This document shows positions 1 through 8,728 of a DNA stretch of 64,000 bases, in pieces; the first letter of the stretch is position 1; the number at the start of each line of letters is the position of its first letter. The position numbers and the translations under genes were made by a program. This DNA is from Methanocaldococcus sp. FS406-22 (GTDB lineage: Archaea > AGJL01 > Methanococci > Methanococcales > Methanocaldococcaceae), in contig NC_013887.1 of assembly GCF_000025525.1 (NCBI RefSeq), positions 630,729-694,728 on the forward strand. Reading direction: 5' to 3'. Under the pieces are notes generated by a model that had not been told where the DNA came from, ran no database searches, and worked only from the letters and a program-made list of their open reading frames with translations.

Positions 1-2
1 TC

Positions 3-461
3 TTATATATTGGGGGAGGTTATCCAGAGCTGTTTAAAGAGGAGTTGAGCAAAAATAAAGAGATGATTGAGAGCATTAGAGAGTTTGACGGCTATATTTA
101 TGGAGAATGTGGAGGATTAATGTATTTAACAAAATCAATTGACAATGTGCCAATGGTTGGTTTGCTAAACTGCTCTGCAGTTATGACAAAGTATGTCCAA
201 GGGCTTAGTTATGTTAAGGCAGAGTTTTTAGAAAACTGCCTAATTGGAAGGAAGGGATTGAAGTTTAAAGGGCATGAATTCCATTACTCAAAGATTGTTA
301 ATATAAATGAAGAGAGATTTGCCTATAAAATAGAACGGGGGAGGGGAATTATTAACAACTTAGATGGAATTTTCAATGGCAGAGTTTTAGCTGGATATTT
401 GCACAATCATGCTGTAGCTAATCCTTATTTTGCTTCATCTATGGTTAATTTTGGTGAATAA
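3..461 (+). CDS. cfbB: Ni-sirohydrochlorin / cobyrinate a,c-diamide synthase, C-terminal part (5' truncated by window edge)
   Basis: The frame is open from the first bases of the window, so only the C-terminal 152 residues are present. This is the glutamine amidotransferase domain of the CobB/CbiA family. The opening reads IGGGYPE, the nucleophilic cysteine lies in YGECGGLMYL, and GHEFHY and YLHNHAVANP hold the histidines expected near the C terminus. The family uses ATP and glutamine to amidate the a and c acetate side chains of a corrinoid precursor. In methanogens the homologue (CfbB) acts on Ni-sirohydrochlorin in coenzyme F430 synthesis. F430 versus cobalamin use cannot be decided from this fragment; the methanogen setting favours CfbB. 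An internal TTG at 45 is not a start, because homology continues upstream of it. Confidence 0.88.
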   Translation, partial: LYIGGGYPELFKEELSKNKEMIESIREFDGYIYGECGGLMYLTKSIDNVPMVGLLNCSAVMTKYVQGLSYVKAEFLENCLIGRKGLKFKGHEFHYSKIVNINEERFAYKIERGRGIINNLDGIFNGRVLAGYLHNHAVANPYFASSMVNFGE

Positions 462-474
462 TGGAGGGATTTGA

Positions 475-1476
475 ATGAGAAAGTTTATAATTTGGACATT
501 TTTAGAGATTATCTCATTATTTTTTGGATTATTTTCATTTGTATTGATTATTTTTGGATTTTCTCTATCTTTAGGATTTGGAAATGAGTATATTAGCAAA
601 TTTTTAGGAAATCCAAAAGATATTGATAGTATTTTAATAAATGCGGGAGTAGGGTTGGCCACTGCTTCGATGATGGTGTATGTTGCGTTACAAGTTAGAG
701 AAATTAGGAAAGATAGAGATTTATCATTAAGAAAAGAACATACTGAAGAGTTGAGAAAAAAGGTTGTGATACCATGGATTGAAGAGTTAAAGAAAATATC
801 AGAACCTAAAAAAGAATACCCTCCATGGCCTTTTCATTATTTAATTCATTCAATATATATGGGGCAAAGTTTAGCTATTGAAAGAAAAGAAGAGATACTT
901 TTTAATGATTTTTTAGAAAATCATGCCTCTGAAGAATTAATAATTTCTCATAAAAAATTTAAAGAATCATGTAAAATACTATATGAGCTAACTGAAGAAC
1001 TAAAAAATAAAGTTGAAAATTTTCTTAAAGAAAACGGAATTGAACTTTTACATTATAGAAAAATAAATAACATGATAAAATCTAAAGAAATTGAAAATAA
1101 ACATCATGGAGTTTTCTATAAGGATGCAACCTTAGAGTTCTTTTTAGATAACTTAATAAGAGAGAGTAATGGAAAGGTAGAGTTTTCAGATGGTGGAAAG
1201 CATGGTAATTATCAAACATTAGGATTTTATTGTAAAAATAGCAAACCTGGAGGATACATACATCCAAATATAACAGAAGAAACAAAACAATATGTCAAAA
1301 CTACAATTGAAAATCTATTAAAAGAAGCAAAAGAGAAATTTAAAGATGATATTAAAGAAATCCATAGGCTAATAGATGAAATCAATAAAAACAAAGAAAT
1401 TATGCTTAAAGAGTTGGAGAAATTCAAATATAAAAGAATTTACGATGGAGATTGTGAATTTATAAAATACCCTTAA
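475..1476 (+). CDS. Uncharacterised membrane-anchored protein, 333 aa
   Basis: I do not recognise this protein. Two hydrophobic segments lie near the N terminus (about residues 4-32 and 52-72). They are followed by a charged cytosolic-looking domain of about 260 residues, rich in Lys and Glu, with probable coiled-coil stretches at about residues 150-190 and 285-325. No catalytic motif is evident. The start ATG is preceded by a strong GGAGGGAT ribosome binding site, 13 bases after the cfbB stop, so the two may be co-transcribed. The AT-rich base composition resembles that of the neighbours. A sensor or scaffold role is possible, but nothing in the sequence shows it. Confidence 0.75.
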   Translation: MRKFIIWTFLEIISLFFGLFSFVLIIFGFSLSLGFGNEYISKFLGNPKDIDSILINAGVGLATASMMVYVALQVREIRKDRDLSLRKEHTEELRKKVVIPWIEELKKISEPKKEYPPWPFHYLIHSIYMGQSLAIERKEEILFNDFLENHASEELIISHKKFKESCKILYELTEELKNKVENFLKENGIELLHYRKINNMIKSKEIENKHHGVFYKDATLEFFLDNLIRESNGKVEFSDGGKHGNYQTLGFYCKNSKPGGYIHPNITEETKQYVKTTIENLLKEAKEKFKDDIKEIHRLIDEINKNKEIMLKELEKFKYKRIYDGDCEFIKYP

Positions 1477-1479
1477 ACT

Positions 1480-1492
1480 ATTTATATAAAGC
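1480..1492 (+). promoter_or_regulatory. TATA box of the PhoU-like gene
   Basis: ACTATTTATATAAAG sits here. An archaeal initiation site would fall near 1510, just ahead of the chosen start at 1533. It marks the start of the phoU-like/trmY transcription unit. Confidence 0.55.
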
Positions 1493-1532
1493 TAAGCATA
1501 ATAATTCATAAAATATGAATTTATGGGATAAT

Positions 1533-2378
1533 ATGTTGAGAGGTAAAGAGGCCACATTAGCTGGGATAATAAGGGTTATCATTGAAGAAGAACCAGAGAC
1601 ACAAGATGAAATAGCTGAAAAGCTTGGAATTAGTAGGAGATATGTTGCTAAGCTTTTAAAGCCGTTGATTGATGAGAAGATTGTTAAACATCCTTATGTT
1701 GTGGATATGAGCAAACTGCACAAGATAAACCTACAGTTTGATGAAAATCTTTTAATGAAGGAGATAAAAACAACCTTGGAAAAGATGGAGATAACTCTTT
1801 TAAATAACTTGGACTTGGTTTATACTGCTTTAAAAAATAACGATAAAAAATTGGCTGAGGATATAATTATCAAAGACTATGCGTTAAATAAAATGGAGGA
1901 AGAAATTAGAATGCTCTTAGGGATGAATGCCTTAAAATACTTGCCTGGAGCTTATGCAAATGCCTTTGCCACTATAGCTTCAAACCTTGAAAGATTGGGA
2001 GATTATATAGCAAACATTGCTGAGGAGATAGTGCATGGGCTTAAATTAGATAAAGATATTGAGAATGAGGTTGCAGTTATATTTAATATTCTCAAAGAGA
2101 TGCTAACTGAGGCTATAGATGTAGTTAAAAGCAAAAGAAAAGAGACAAAAATCCATGAGCTTGAAGAGCAATTACACAAAAACCTTGAGCTATTGCTGAA
2201 CAAAGTTTTAGAAAATAAGAGGGAGGATTTAAACTTCTATGTTCAATTTGGAATGTTTTTAAAGGATATTGAGAGATTTGGAGATAGATGTGTAAATATT
2301 GTAGATATTGCTTTAGAGCTTTATCATAACATACCAAGAAGCCCAATTCCTGAGAGATTGAAAAGAGGGATGCTATGA
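1533..2378 (+). CDS. PhoU-domain protein with N-terminal helix-turn-helix
   Basis: A winged helix-turn-helix occupies about residues 10-55 ([24 protein letters not shown]). It is followed by a PhoU-like all-helical region of about 210 residues, with the repeated pattern of buried Leu/Ile and [15 protein letters not shown] / [16 protein letters not shown]. Those two E.GD motifs are the metal-binding signature of the two PhoU three-helix bundles. PhoU proteins damp phosphate uptake; the fused DNA-binding domain suggests a phosphate-responsive transcription regulator. ATG 1533 is preferred over ATG 1515, because GGGAT lies at the right distance from 1533. The 3' end overlaps trmY by four bases (ATGA). 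No phosphate transporter gene is adjacent, so the phosphate link is inferred from the family alone. Confidence 0.82.
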   Translation: MLRGKEATLAGIIRVIIEEEPETQDEIAEKLGISRRYVAKLLKPLIDEKIVKHPYVVDMSKLHKINLQFDENLLMKEIKTTLEKMEITLLNNLDLVYTALKNNDKKLAEDIIIKDYALNKMEEEIRMLLGMNALKYLPGAYANAFATIASNLERLGDYIANIAEEIVHGLKLDKDIENEVAVIFNILKEMLTEAIDVVKSKRKETKIHELEEQLHKNLELLLNKVLENKREDLNFYVQFGMFLKDIERFGDRCVNIVDIALELYHNIPRSPIPERLKRGML

Positions 2379-2983
2379 GAGAGTTTATATTCAAAGCTAA
2401 TAAAACAATAACTTCTTCAGATATAAATTTAAAAGATTTGCCCGGAAGTTGTGGAAGGTTGGATTTGCTCTGCAGATGTGTAAGTGATGCCTTCTTTTTA
2501 TCTCATGATATAAGAAGAGATGTCATCTTCTACGCAGTTCTCTATGGACAGCCGAATCCGCCAGTTTGCATAAAATTTGTTGGTAGTGAATTGAAGAAGG
2601 TCTCTCCAGATGAAAGAAATATAGCCATATTTATAAAAAAAGCCCTCAAAAAATTTGAAGAACTTGATGAAGAGCAAAGAAAGAGCTGGAATCAATCAAC
2701 CCCTGGAATTTATGTTAGGAGATTAGGATTTAGAGATTTAATTTTAGAGAGATTAGAGGAAGGGAAGAATATTTATTATTTACACAAAAATGGGGAGGAT
2801 GTTGAAAACGTTGAGATAGAAAATCCTGTTTTTATACTTGGAGACCATATTGGCATTGGAGAGGAGGATGAGAGATTTTTAGAAGAGATTAAAGCTAAAA
2901 AAATCTCTTTATCACCATTGGAGTTGCATGCAAATCACTGTATAACTATAATCCATAATGTGTTGGATAAACGAAATATTTGA
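2375..2983 (+). CDS. trmY: tRNA (pseudouridine(54)-N(1))-methyltransferase TrmY
   Basis: This 202-residue protein matches the TrmY/DUF358 family of SPOUT methyltransferases, which use S-adenosylmethionine to make m1-pseudouridine at position 54 of archaeal tRNAs. Visible signatures are [14 protein letters not shown] at about residues 22-35, the C-terminal knot region [14 protein letters not shown], and [18 protein letters not shown], which carries the conserved SPLELHA cofactor loop. Its start overlaps the stop of the PhoU-like gene (ATGA), so translation is probably coupled. The last codons are repeated 100 bases downstream (see the direct repeat at 2961-3083). Confidence 0.93.
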   Translation: MREFIFKANKTITSSDINLKDLPGSCGRLDLLCRCVSDAFFLSHDIRRDVIFYAVLYGQPNPPVCIKFVGSELKKVSPDERNIAIFIKKALKKFEELDEEQRKSWNQSTPGIYVRRLGFRDLILERLEEGKNIYYLHKNGEDVENVEIENPVFILGDHIGIGEEDERFLEEIKAKKISLSPLELHANHCITIIHNVLDKRNI

Positions 2984-3083
2984 GGATAATCATTTTTACC
3001 TATCTTAGTGGGACATTAATTGGGGCTGAAAGCTCTAAATTATACCTAGGATTTATAACGTGTTGGATAAAAGAAATATTTTG
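2961..3083. repeat. 20-bp direct repeat, copies 100 bp apart, flanking an intergenic insertion-like segment
   Basis: TGTTGGATAA(C/A)GAAATATT occurs at 2961-2980 (the end of trmY) and at 3061-3080 (just upstream of the PP-loop gene), with 19 of 20 bases identical. The 80 bases between them have no coding potential that I can see. The arrangement fits a segmental duplication or an insertion that copied the end of trmY. Confidence 0.8.
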
Positions 3084-3095
3084 AAGGGTTAAGCT

Positions 3096-3878
3096 ATGGA
3101 GTTTGAAAAATTTATAGAGGAAAAAGTAAATCAAAAACTTAAAGAATTGAGGATAAAAAACTCCTTAGAAATTTTAAATAAGTTAGATATTGATATAGAG
3201 CTTAAAGAGGCCTTAAAATGCATGCTTTTAAAAAGATTACATGGAGATAGAGAGTTTTATAAAATCTCCATTGATAAAAAACCTTCTGCAGTTGTTGCAT
3301 TCAGTGGAGGAGTTGATAGCTCAACCTCTACAATAATAGCAAAGCATATTTTTAATGTGAAGGCAGTTTCTTGCTATTCAAAGTATATTATGACAGATGA
3401 AATGAAAGAAACTGCCAAAAATGTAGCTAAGAAGATTGGAGTAGATTTAGAATTTATTGATATTGATTTAGAAGAGGTCTATGAAGGAGTTGTTAATGGT
3501 AGATTTCATCCTTGTGGTAGATGTCATAAAGTTATTGAAAATGCAATTATAAATTATGCTAAAAGCATCGATGCTGAATTTGTTATATTTGGTGATTTGC
3601 TGGCTTTTGGATATTTGGCTTTATATAAGGAGGATGAGATTTTTAGATTTAATTTGCCGTCTTTTTTTGCATTAACAAAGGATGAAGAGAGGGAAATATT
3701 AAAAAACAATGGTATTGAGTTGAGAATGGGCTATGGTTGCCCTTTATTAAAAATTTATCATCGACACAATAAGGGATACAAATTTACAATTCAAAGGATT
3801 TTGAGAGAGGTTAGAGGAAGAGTTATTAATGAAGAAGAGGGCTTTAAAAATATAACCGACATTTTAAATCAACAATAA
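3096..3878 (+). CDS. PP-loop (adenine nucleotide alpha-hydrolase) ATP pyrophosphatase, 260 aa
   Basis: The N-type ATP pyrophosphatase motif SGGVDSSTST is at about residues 70-79, and HPCGRCHKVIENAI follows near residue 146. A third conserved block, RMGYGCPLLKIYH, lies near 210. PP-loop enzymes adenylate a substrate, often to allow sulfur or nitrogen transfer to tRNA or a small molecule. The cysteines at CGRC and GC could carry sulfur or bind an iron-sulfur cluster, as in TtuA-like tRNA thiolases, but the substrate cannot be named from sequence. The last 15 bases overlap the convergent AAA ATPase gene. Confidence 0.82.
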   Translation: MEFEKFIEEKVNQKLKELRIKNSLEILNKLDIDIELKEALKCMLLKRLHGDREFYKISIDKKPSAVVAFSGGVDSSTSTIIAKHIFNVKAVSCYSKYIMTDEMKETAKNVAKKIGVDLEFIDIDLEEVYEGVVNGRFHPCGRCHKVIENAIINYAKSIDAEFVIFGDLLAFGYLALYKEDEIFRFNLPSFFALTKDEEREILKNNGIELRMGYGCPLLKIYHRHNKGYKFTIQRILREVRGRVINEEEGFKNITDILNQQ

Positions 3879-5213
3879 AAATCCTTTCCAAGGGATGTGC
3901 AATATATTGTCCTCAACTTTTAGCTCATTGCCAATAACTATTCCTTTTGAGGCTTTAACTCTCTCCATGCTCTTTAAAACTTGTTTTGATTGTTTTTTAT
4001 TTAAACTAACCTCAATAACAATCTTTTCCATGTATGGAGATAGTAGTATAAAATCAGCTCCTCCTTTTTTTGGCTCATAACTTAAGCTATAGCCTTTCTT
4101 TTTACAAAACAAGTATAGGTAGAATGCTACAACGTCCTCCAATAAAGAACCGTAGCACACATCATCTATTACAATCCCCATTTTATGCCATAATGCTGTT
4201 TTTATTGGAACTGGAAGGAATTTTATCTTTTGGGACTTTCTAACTTTCTTATCTATTGAGCCATAGGGATAGATTTTAAATAGCAACTCACACTTTTCTA
4301 AAACATCAATTAGGTTTATTAAAGTCCCTTTTGCAATTTGCAATGTATTGGCTAAACTCTCATAGCTGTATCTCTCTCCCTTTGGATTAGCCAACAAATA
4401 TAGCAATTTAAAAGCTTTATCTAACGTTTCCATGTCAAACTCTCTCACTTCCCTAACATCCTTATAGATAATCCTCTCTAACATGGTGTATATCTTCTCA
4501 TAGACATCCAACTCATCATCCTCCAATGCAAAAGGTAGAGAGCCAATTCTTAGATATTTTTTAACATCTTCATCCAAAATTTGAGAATAAACTTTGGCAT
4601 AAACTTTTTTAAATTCATCCAAATTGTTATTTAAAATTACATCCTCAAATAGGCTTTCAATTTTAATATTCTTTGTCAAATAAAGATACTCTCTAAATGT
4701 CATTGGATGGATAGGCTTATGTAATGCCCTCCTTGCCAAATCTGAGCTTTCTTTAAGCTTTACGGCAGAAGAGCCAGTGGCTATTATAAATATATTAGTG
4801 GTATCATAGAGGTTTTTTAAGACCAAATCCCAATGTTTTTCATACTGAATCTCATCAAGCAATAGGATTAATTTGTCATCATATAGATTGATGCCAAAAA
4901 TTTCCGAATAAGCTTTTAGAGCGTCAAACAACTTAATATCGTTGAGTTTTAGCTCATCCATTGAAAAGTATAAAACCTTATTAGGTTCTATCTTTAACCT
5001 TGCATAGTGATAAATTTGAGATAAAAGTGTTGTTTTTCCTAAGCCTCTTAAGCCATACAAAATAATTAGCTCCTTTTTATCATTTTCAATGTATTTATCG
5101 ACCTTCTCCTTTAATATGCTGTAATCAAATCTTTTCCTCTCTTTGTTATACCTTGAAAGTATTAAAGGAGTTTTTGCAATATGGTTTAAAATATAGTCAT
5201 TCAATTGAACCAT
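3864..5213 (-). CDS. AAA-family ATPase with C-terminal nuclease-like domain (DUF4143-type), 449 aa
   Basis: Walker A is GLRGLGKTT at about residues 53-61. Walker B is LILLLDEIQ near 113, and IIATGSSAVKL forms sensor 1. A winged-helix segment (YSYESLANTLQIAKGTLINLIDVLEK) follows near residue 285. The C-terminal 100 residues have GSLLEDVVAFYLY, then GGADFILL, then KIVIEVSL, the E...D...ExK-like arrangement of a PD-(D/E)XK fold. Such ATPases occur in several copies in Methanocaldococcus and are of unknown function; defence or mobile-element roles are often proposed. The start ATG follows GGTGAT. The 3' end overlaps the convergent PP-loop gene by 15 bases, so read-through antisense RNA is possible. 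Confidence 0.82.
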   Translation of the reverse strand: MVQLNDYILNHIAKTPLILSRYNKERKRFDYSILKEKVDKYIENDKKELIILYGLRGLGKTTLLSQIYHYARLKIEPNKVLYFSMDELKLNDIKLFDALKAYSEIFGINLYDDKLILLLDEIQYEKHWDLVLKNLYDTTNIFIIATGSSAVKLKESSDLARRALHKPIHPMTFREYLYLTKNIKIESLFEDVILNNNLDEFKKVYAKVYSQILDEDVKKYLRIGSLPFALEDDELDVYEKIYTMLERIIYKDVREVREFDMETLDKAFKLLYLLANPKGERYSYESLANTLQIAKGTLINLIDVLEKCELLFKIYPYGSIDKKVRKSQKIKFLPVPIKTALWHKMGIVIDDVCYGSLLEDVVAFYLYLFCKKKGYSLSYEPKKGGADFILLSPYMEKIVIEVSLNKKQSKQVLKSMERVKASKGIVIGNELKVEDNILHIPWKGFLLLI

Positions 5214-5242
5214 AACATCACCAATATAGTCATTTGGTTGAA

Positions 5243-5258
5243 CTAATATATAAAACTA
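5243..5258 (-). promoter_or_regulatory. TATA box of the AAA ATPase gene
   Basis: The minus strand reads TAGTTTTATATATTAG, a good archaeal TATA box about 35 bases ahead of the ATG. Two copies of an AATATAGTCATT block lie close by, one over the first codons and one in the leader. Confidence 0.5.
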
Positions 5259-5347
5259 TCCTAAAATTAGATAATAGCATATAAATTCCAATCTATAAAA
5301 TCTACAAAAATAGCTAAAAATATTTAGTAAAAAAGCTAAAAAAGTTT

Positions 5348-6319
5348 TTATAACTCTGTCCAGCCTAATGATTTTTTAAGAACTTCAGCATTGACCTTTC
5401 CAGCTCTATAGACTTTTCCAGTTGTCATATCGTTAATTACAACCACAGCTGGAGCAAACATTCCTTTGTCAATTTTGTAGAAATCATAGTCAGCAGCTTT
5501 AAACACTTCCATGAATGGCTTTCCATAGTCTTTTGATGCACAAGATGGAAGGGCTTTGCATAATCCCTCAATATCATCGTTTTCATCACTCTTAATGTAG
5601 TAGAATGTTATTCCTCCATATAAAACCATATCATTTGTAGCTCCCATCATTGCGAAGTCATCACCAATTATTGGAGCAATTGGAGCTAAACCTGCTGCAT
5701 ATTTAACTTTGTTAACATCAAACTCTAAAACTTCTAACATCTTGTATGTTCCGTTTTCAACAACTCTACCACTGATTTGGATTGAACCAACTAATGAGGC
5801 AGTTGGAGCAACTAATAAATAAACGTTCTCTGGCTCAACACCACACTCCTTAGCAACATACTCAGCAACTTCTTCATTTGGCAACTTTGAAGCCTCTAAA
5901 CACAAAACAGCAACATCTGCATCATCTTCATAGCCAATTTCTTCATAGGTTTTCTTTGGCTTCTTGGCTAATGCCCTTGCCGGACCAGAACCCATTGCAA
6001 AGTATTTTCCTACTTTAACTGTCCATCCAGCCTTTTGAGCTCCCAATGTAGCTATTGCTGGATGTGAGGTTTTTACCTTAACATAAGGTAGAGTTATTCC
6101 TTTACACTCACATGGTGATAAGGAGATGCCAACGTGTGCTAAACCTCCCAAACAAATCTTTGTATATAGCTTTCCAGCTTCCCAGCTTCCAGCAACATTA
6201 ACTCCACAATCTAAAACAGTAGCTCCGTTTTCCAATTTTATAACGTCAATATTTAACTCCTCTTTATTTTCTATCATTTTATTTACAATTTCCAATGCCT
6301 TTTTATTTACACTCAACAT
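5348..6319 (-). CDS. mch: Methenyltetrahydromethanopterin cyclohydrolase
   Basis: This is a full-length Mch of 323 residues. The enzyme interconverts N5-formyl- and N5,N10-methenyl-tetrahydromethanopterin in CO2 reduction to methane, in the cytoplasm. Conserved segments include [14 protein letters not shown] at about residues 38-51, [13 protein letters not shown] near 110-122, [21 protein letters not shown] near 173-193 and [21 protein letters not shown] near 210-230. The start ATG is preceded by GGTGAT. The gene is divergent from mptE, which makes the pterin part of its own substrate carrier, so the shared intergenic region may couple enzyme and cofactor supply. Confidence 0.97.
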   Translation of the reverse strand: MLSVNKKALEIVNKMIENKEELNIDVIKLENGATVLDCGVNVAGSWEAGKLYTKICLGGLAHVGISLSPCECKGITLPYVKVKTSHPAIATLGAQKAGWTVKVGKYFAMGSGPARALAKKPKKTYEEIGYEDDADVAVLCLEASKLPNEEVAEYVAKECGVEPENVYLLVAPTASLVGSIQISGRVVENGTYKMLEVLEFDVNKVKYAAGLAPIAPIIGDDFAMMGATNDMVLYGGITFYYIKSDENDDIEGLCKALPSCASKDYGKPFMEVFKAADYDFYKIDKGMFAPAVVVINDMTTGKVYRAGKVNAEVLKKSLGWTEL

Positions 6320-6342
6320 CTTATCACCAATGGAACATGGTG

Positions 6343-6386
6343 GCTTTATATAGCCTTTTTATGGCGATAATATTCTTATATAACTT
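6343..6386. promoter_or_regulatory. Divergent promoter region of mch and mptE
   Basis: Two TATA-like boxes lie between the divergent genes: TTTATATA at 6345-6352 and CTTATATAA at 6375-6383. Because TATA boxes are nearly palindromic, I cannot assign each to one gene with certainty. Confidence 0.4.
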
Positions 6387-6459
6387 TATTCGTATTGTTT
6401 TTATAGTTTATGATTTGAATTTGTTTAAGTGTAGTAACCAAATAACTAAATGTGATAAT

Positions 6460-7185
6460 ATGGACATGAAAGAGTGGGAGATATTTTATAACAAAATTAT
6501 TGAGGACTTTGGATTTAGCAAAGAAAAAGATGTTGAAAGTGCAGTAATTTTAAATAACATTTTAGAGAAAGCTAATACAATACCTATTGACAAACTTAAA
6601 GATATTATTGAAGGCAGAGAAGTATTTATCTTTGGTGCAGGCCCATCAATAAAAAGACACATTAATATTATAAAAAGATTGAGATTACAAAATATAAACA
6701 ACCCAATAATAGTAGCTGATGGTGCATGTAAGGCATTTTTAGAAGAAGGCATAATTCCAGATATTATAGTTTCAGATTTGGATGGAGATTTAGAGGCTTT
6801 AATTGAATGTAATAAAAATGGCTCTATAGTTGTGGTTCATGCACATGGGGATAACATTGAAAAAATTAAAAAATATGTCCCAAAACTAAAAAATATCATT
6901 GGAAGTTGTCAGATACCAAATTATAAAGAGCTAAATTTAAAAAATGTAATTAACTTTGGTGGATTTACAGATGGAGATAGATGCTGTTTTTTAGCTTATT
7001 ATCTTAGAGCTAAAAAGTTAATCTTAGGAGGAATGGATTTTGGAGTTTATATAACTAAATATTCGAGACCAAATATAAAAGAGGATATAGCAATAGGAGA
7101 TGAAATAAAAATTAAAAAATTGGAATATGCTAAAATGTTAATAAATTATTTAAAAGATAAAATAGAGATTGAGTTTTTAGAATAA
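6460..7185 (+). CDS. mptE: 6-hydroxymethyl-7,8-dihydropterin pyrophosphokinase MptE
   Basis: This DUF115 family protein transfers pyrophosphate from ATP to 6-hydroxymethyl-7,8-dihydropterin, a step in tetrahydromethanopterin biosynthesis. Visible motifs are FIFGAGPSIKRH at about residue 52, IIVSDLDGDLE near 103, VVVHAHGDN near 124, NFGGFTDGDRCC near 165 and LILGGMDFGVY near 186. The open frame extends back to 6295, but that stretch overlaps mch and reads as a hydrophobic artefact. ATG 6460 is preferred because GTGAT lies just upstream at 6453-6457; ATG 6466 is the alternative. The length from 6460 is 241 residues. Confidence 0.92.
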   Translation: MDMKEWEIFYNKIIEDFGFSKEKDVESAVILNNILEKANTIPIDKLKDIIEGREVFIFGAGPSIKRHINIIKRLRLQNINNPIIVADGACKAFLEEGIIPDIIVSDLDGDLEALIECNKNGSIVVVHAHGDNIEKIKKYVPKLKNIIGSCQIPNYKELNLKNVINFGGFTDGDRCCFLAYYLRAKKLILGGMDFGVYITKYSRPNIKEDIAIGDEIKIKKLEYAKMLINYLKDKIEIEFLE

Positions 7186-7189
7186 TTAG

Positions 7190-7200
7190 GAAGGTTTATA
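7190..7200 (+). promoter_or_regulatory. TATA box ahead of the TrkA-N/DHH gene
   Basis: AGGTTTATATATC is followed about 25 bases later by the likely start of transcription near 7220. The resulting leader would hold the 20-codon reading frame at 7228-7290. Confidence 0.5.
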
Positions 7201-7227
7201 TATCATTCTGGATAAGTAATAGGAGAT

Positions 7228-7290
7228 ATGCAAATGAGTATGATAGACGAATTAAACATTGCTATCGATATCAACAAATATACAATGTGA
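7228..7290 (+). CDS. Possible 20-aa leader ORF ahead of the TrkA-N/DHH gene
   Basis: ATG 7228 opens a frame encoding MQMSMIDELNIAIDINKYTM and stopping at 7290. GGAGAT lies immediately upstream, though very close to the ATG. The stop codon falls inside the GTGAT ribosome binding site of the next gene (7287-7291), a layout that would couple the two. No homologue is known to me. It may equally be chance: the only support is position, spacing and the short overlap. Confidence 0.35.
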   Translation: MQMSMIDELNIAIDINKYTM

Positions 7291-7295
7291 TGAAT

Positions 7296-8723
7296 ATGAT
7301 AACCGTAATAGGTTTTGGTTCTTTTGGTAGAAAAGTTGTAAATTTTATTAAAAATAAAGAACCAATTACAATTATCGACAAAAATATTGACGATGCTGAC
7401 GATTTAGTGAAAGAAGGAGTAACTGTAATTGTTGGGGACGCTACTAAAGATGAAGTATTGAAAAAAGCTAAAATTGATAATGCAGATATTGTATTAATAT
7501 TAACAAATGAGCCAGAGGTTAATAGGGCAATAGCTGAAAAAGTTTGTGAGCTAAGCCCAAACTCATACAAAATTGCGAGAGCTATTCCAAGATACCCAGA
7601 GCTTTATATGGGGCTAAATATAGATAAAATTATAAACATATTAGAGAGCGGAGCTAAAGACATTGCAAAGGAAGTTGAAGACGCAAAATTAAAGAGAAAG
7701 TTAATGCAATTAAAATCTGTGCTAATAGAGGGAAAGAAAAGATGCATGAAGTTGGAAAAAACGGAAGAAGAAAAAAAAGCTCCTCTCTTAATCTTAACAC
7801 ATACAAATCCAGACCCTGACGCTATAGCAAGTGCAATGGCTTTAAAAACACTTGCTGAAAAATGGGGTGTTGATGCAGATATAGCTTATGGAGGAAACAT
7901 TGGTTATGATGAAAATAAGGCGATGATAAACTTATTAGGAATAAGGCTTTTAAATATCGAAGATGTGGATTTAAATAATTACTGCGTTATTGCAGTTATA
8001 GACACCTCCTCATCAAAGCAACTACCCATTGAACTTCCAAACATTGATATAATTATAGACCATCACAACAACACTGACTTAACTGCCAAATATATGGATG
8101 TTAGGCCAGAAGTTGGAGCTACTGCTTCTATTTTAACACAATACCTTATGGAATTGGAGATAGAACCATCGAGAAACTTAGCTACTGCCTTATTTTATGG
8201 AATACAGTCAGATACTGACTACTTTAAGAGAGAGACATCAAAATTAGATTTTGAAGCAGCTGCTTATCTGCAGAGCTACATAGATGCTTCTATCTTAAAT
8301 ATGATAGAAAATCCAGAAATTTCAACAGAAGTTATGGAAGTTTTAGCAAGGGCAATAATGAATAGAAGGGTAGTTAAAGGAAATATTGCTCTATCTTATG
8401 TTGGTGAAATTTCTAATAGGGATGCTCTGCCAAAAGCAGCTGATTTCTTATTAAAGATGGAGGGAATTTCTACAACATTCGTATTTGGTATTGTTGGAGA
8501 TGAAATTCACATATCTGCAAGAACTAAGGATTTGAGATTGAACCTTGGAGAGATATTGAATAGAGCATTTGGTGGAGGAGGACATCAGACAGCTGCAGCA
8601 GCTAAAATTCCTTTAGGAATATTTAAAGCAGTATCTGACAAAGAAGCTTTAAGAAAATTAGTTGAAGAGGCAATTAGAGCTAAGATATTAGAAGTTATTG
8701 GGATAAAGGAAGAGGAAAAGTAG
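7296..8723 (+). CDS. TrkA-N (RCK) domain fused to a DHH/DHHA1 phosphoesterase
   Basis: The N-terminal 130 residues are a Rossmann NAD-binding RCK-type domain (ITVIGFGSFGRKVVNFI, then ITIIDKNIDDAD and VIVGDATKDE). From about residue 160 follows a DHH-family phosphoesterase: LLILTHTNPDPDAIASAMAL, VIDTSSSK, then the name motif IIDHHNN near residue 255. A DHHA1 domain ends the chain with RAFGGGGHQTAAAAKI near 425. DHH-DHHA1 proteins hydrolyse oligo- or cyclic nucleotides; RCK domains often bind nucleotide ligands. A nucleotide-sensing phosphodiesterase is therefore likely, with the substrate unknown. ATG 7296 is chosen because GTGAT at 7287-7291 is at normal spacing; GTG 7287 and ATG 7290 fall inside that binding site. 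Confidence 0.85.
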   Translation: MITVIGFGSFGRKVVNFIKNKEPITIIDKNIDDADDLVKEGVTVIVGDATKDEVLKKAKIDNADIVLILTNEPEVNRAIAEKVCELSPNSYKIARAIPRYPELYMGLNIDKIINILESGAKDIAKEVEDAKLKRKLMQLKSVLIEGKKRCMKLEKTEEEKKAPLLILTHTNPDPDAIASAMALKTLAEKWGVDADIAYGGNIGYDENKAMINLLGIRLLNIEDVDLNNYCVIAVIDTSSSKQLPIELPNIDIIIDHHNNTDLTAKYMDVRPEVGATASILTQYLMELEIEPSRNLATALFYGIQSDTDYFKRETSKLDFEAAAYLQSYIDASILNMIENPEISTEVMEVLARAIMNRRVVKGNIALSYVGEISNRDALPKAADFLLKMEGISTTFVFGIVGDEIHISARTKDLRLNLGEILNRAFGGGGHQTAAAAKIPLGIFKAVSDKEALRKLVEEAIRAKILEVIGIKEEEK

Positions 8724-8728
8724 TATAA

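Noticed and set aside
6295..6459. N-terminal extension of MptE from 6295
   Set aside because: This stretch is antisense to the mch start, has no ribosome binding site and reads as a hydrophobic artefact. GTGAT supports a start at 6460.
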